A stretch of DNA of 36,202 bases from a virus. A program made the translations under genes and the position numbers. The stretch spans positions 1 to 36,202 of the IMG/VR virus record IMGVR_UViG_3300031703_000023; one strand, given 5' to 3'. Positions 36,084-36,202 of the stretch are shown in pieces. Below the pieces are notes generated by a model. That model searched no databases. It worked only from the letters and a program-made list of their open reading frames with translations, and had not been told where the DNA came from. The number at the start of each line of letters is the position of its first letter. Positions within the stretch are counted from its first letter, which is position 1.

Positions 36084-36202
36084 GTGTTTAATAACAGGGT
36101 ATGTTTAATATGACCCTATGTTTAATATGACCCTATGTTTAATATGAGGGTATGTTTAATATGAGGGTATGTTTAATATGAGGGTATGTTTAATATGAGG
36201 GT
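36084..36202. repeat. 17-bp tandem repeat array running off the window end
   Basis: Seven exact-length units of 17 bases fill 36084-36202. Unit 1 is GTGTTTAATAACAGGGT, units 2 and 3 are ATGTTTAATATGACCCT, and units 4-7 are ATGTTTAATATGAGGGT. The last unit ends on the last base of the window. A decayed unit-like sequence lies just after the terminase stop (36030-36048). The length of the full array is unknown. Candidates are iterons of an origin, a packaging signal, or an assembly break at a repeat. Confidence 0.85.

Noticed and set aside
36084-36202. A CRISPR array
   Set aside because: Units are 17 bases with no spacers between them, so it is a simple tandem repeat.

Overview
The window is most likely a nearly complete genome of a tailed dsDNA phage of the siphovirus type, infecting a member of the Bacteroidota, probably a Flavobacteriia host. 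Several observations support this. Base composition is very AT-rich. No Shine-Dalgarno boxes are evident. Five promoters fit the Bacteroidota housekeeping form (TTG, about 17-20 bases, TAnnTTTG). Portal, capsid protease, major capsid, tape measure, terminase and RusA-type resolvase are all recognisable. I see no integrase, repressor, tail sheath, tRNA, CRISPR array or rRNA. I therefore read it as probably lytic with a flexible tail. Host rank and lifestyle are inference.

Layout. Bases 1-768 are non-coding and rich in inverted repeats. Bases 769-2740 form a leftward operon of small genes around a PAPS-reductase-like PP-loop protein, driven by a promoter at 2747-2776. From 2833 a long rightward block encodes the virion: tail assembly chaperone (with a probable -1 frameshift product), a tail-terminator-like protein carrying Ig/FN3 domains, a gp10-like connector, two large tail proteins and the tape measure. 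The capsid genes follow: protease, scaffold-like protein and major capsid protein. Then come a tail-tube candidate, the portal, a connector, a repeat-rich fibre and two paralogous receptor-binding-type proteins. Bases 21408-22925 hold a lysis cassette with an M15 peptidase and small membrane proteins.

Bases 22926-24293 are a boundary region with one leftward gene and an M15 homologue that has lost metal ligands. From 24388 the early/middle genes run rightward: tiny proteins, an ERF annealing protein, a ParB-like protein, an SSB-like protein, a RecA-fold ATPase, a metallophosphoesterase, a PD-(D/E)XK-like nuclease, a RusA-like resolvase, a sigma-like factor, a flap endonuclease and a dATP/dGTP diphosphohydrolase-like protein. 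No DNA polymerase or primase is recognisable, so the phage probably uses host enzymes. Bases 31968-33550 are a variable cassette-like stretch of small genes with repeated intercistronic elements. A DnaA-like HTH protein and the terminase genes follow, and the window ends inside a 17-bp tandem repeat.

Regulation. Early promoters look like host promoters, and two of them share three phased TGTTAAA repeats. Most late structural genes lack TAnnTTTG. Several instead carry a recurrent AGTTAnC...ARTAT motif near their starts, which might be read with the help of the phage sigma-like factor. This early/late model is a hypothesis.
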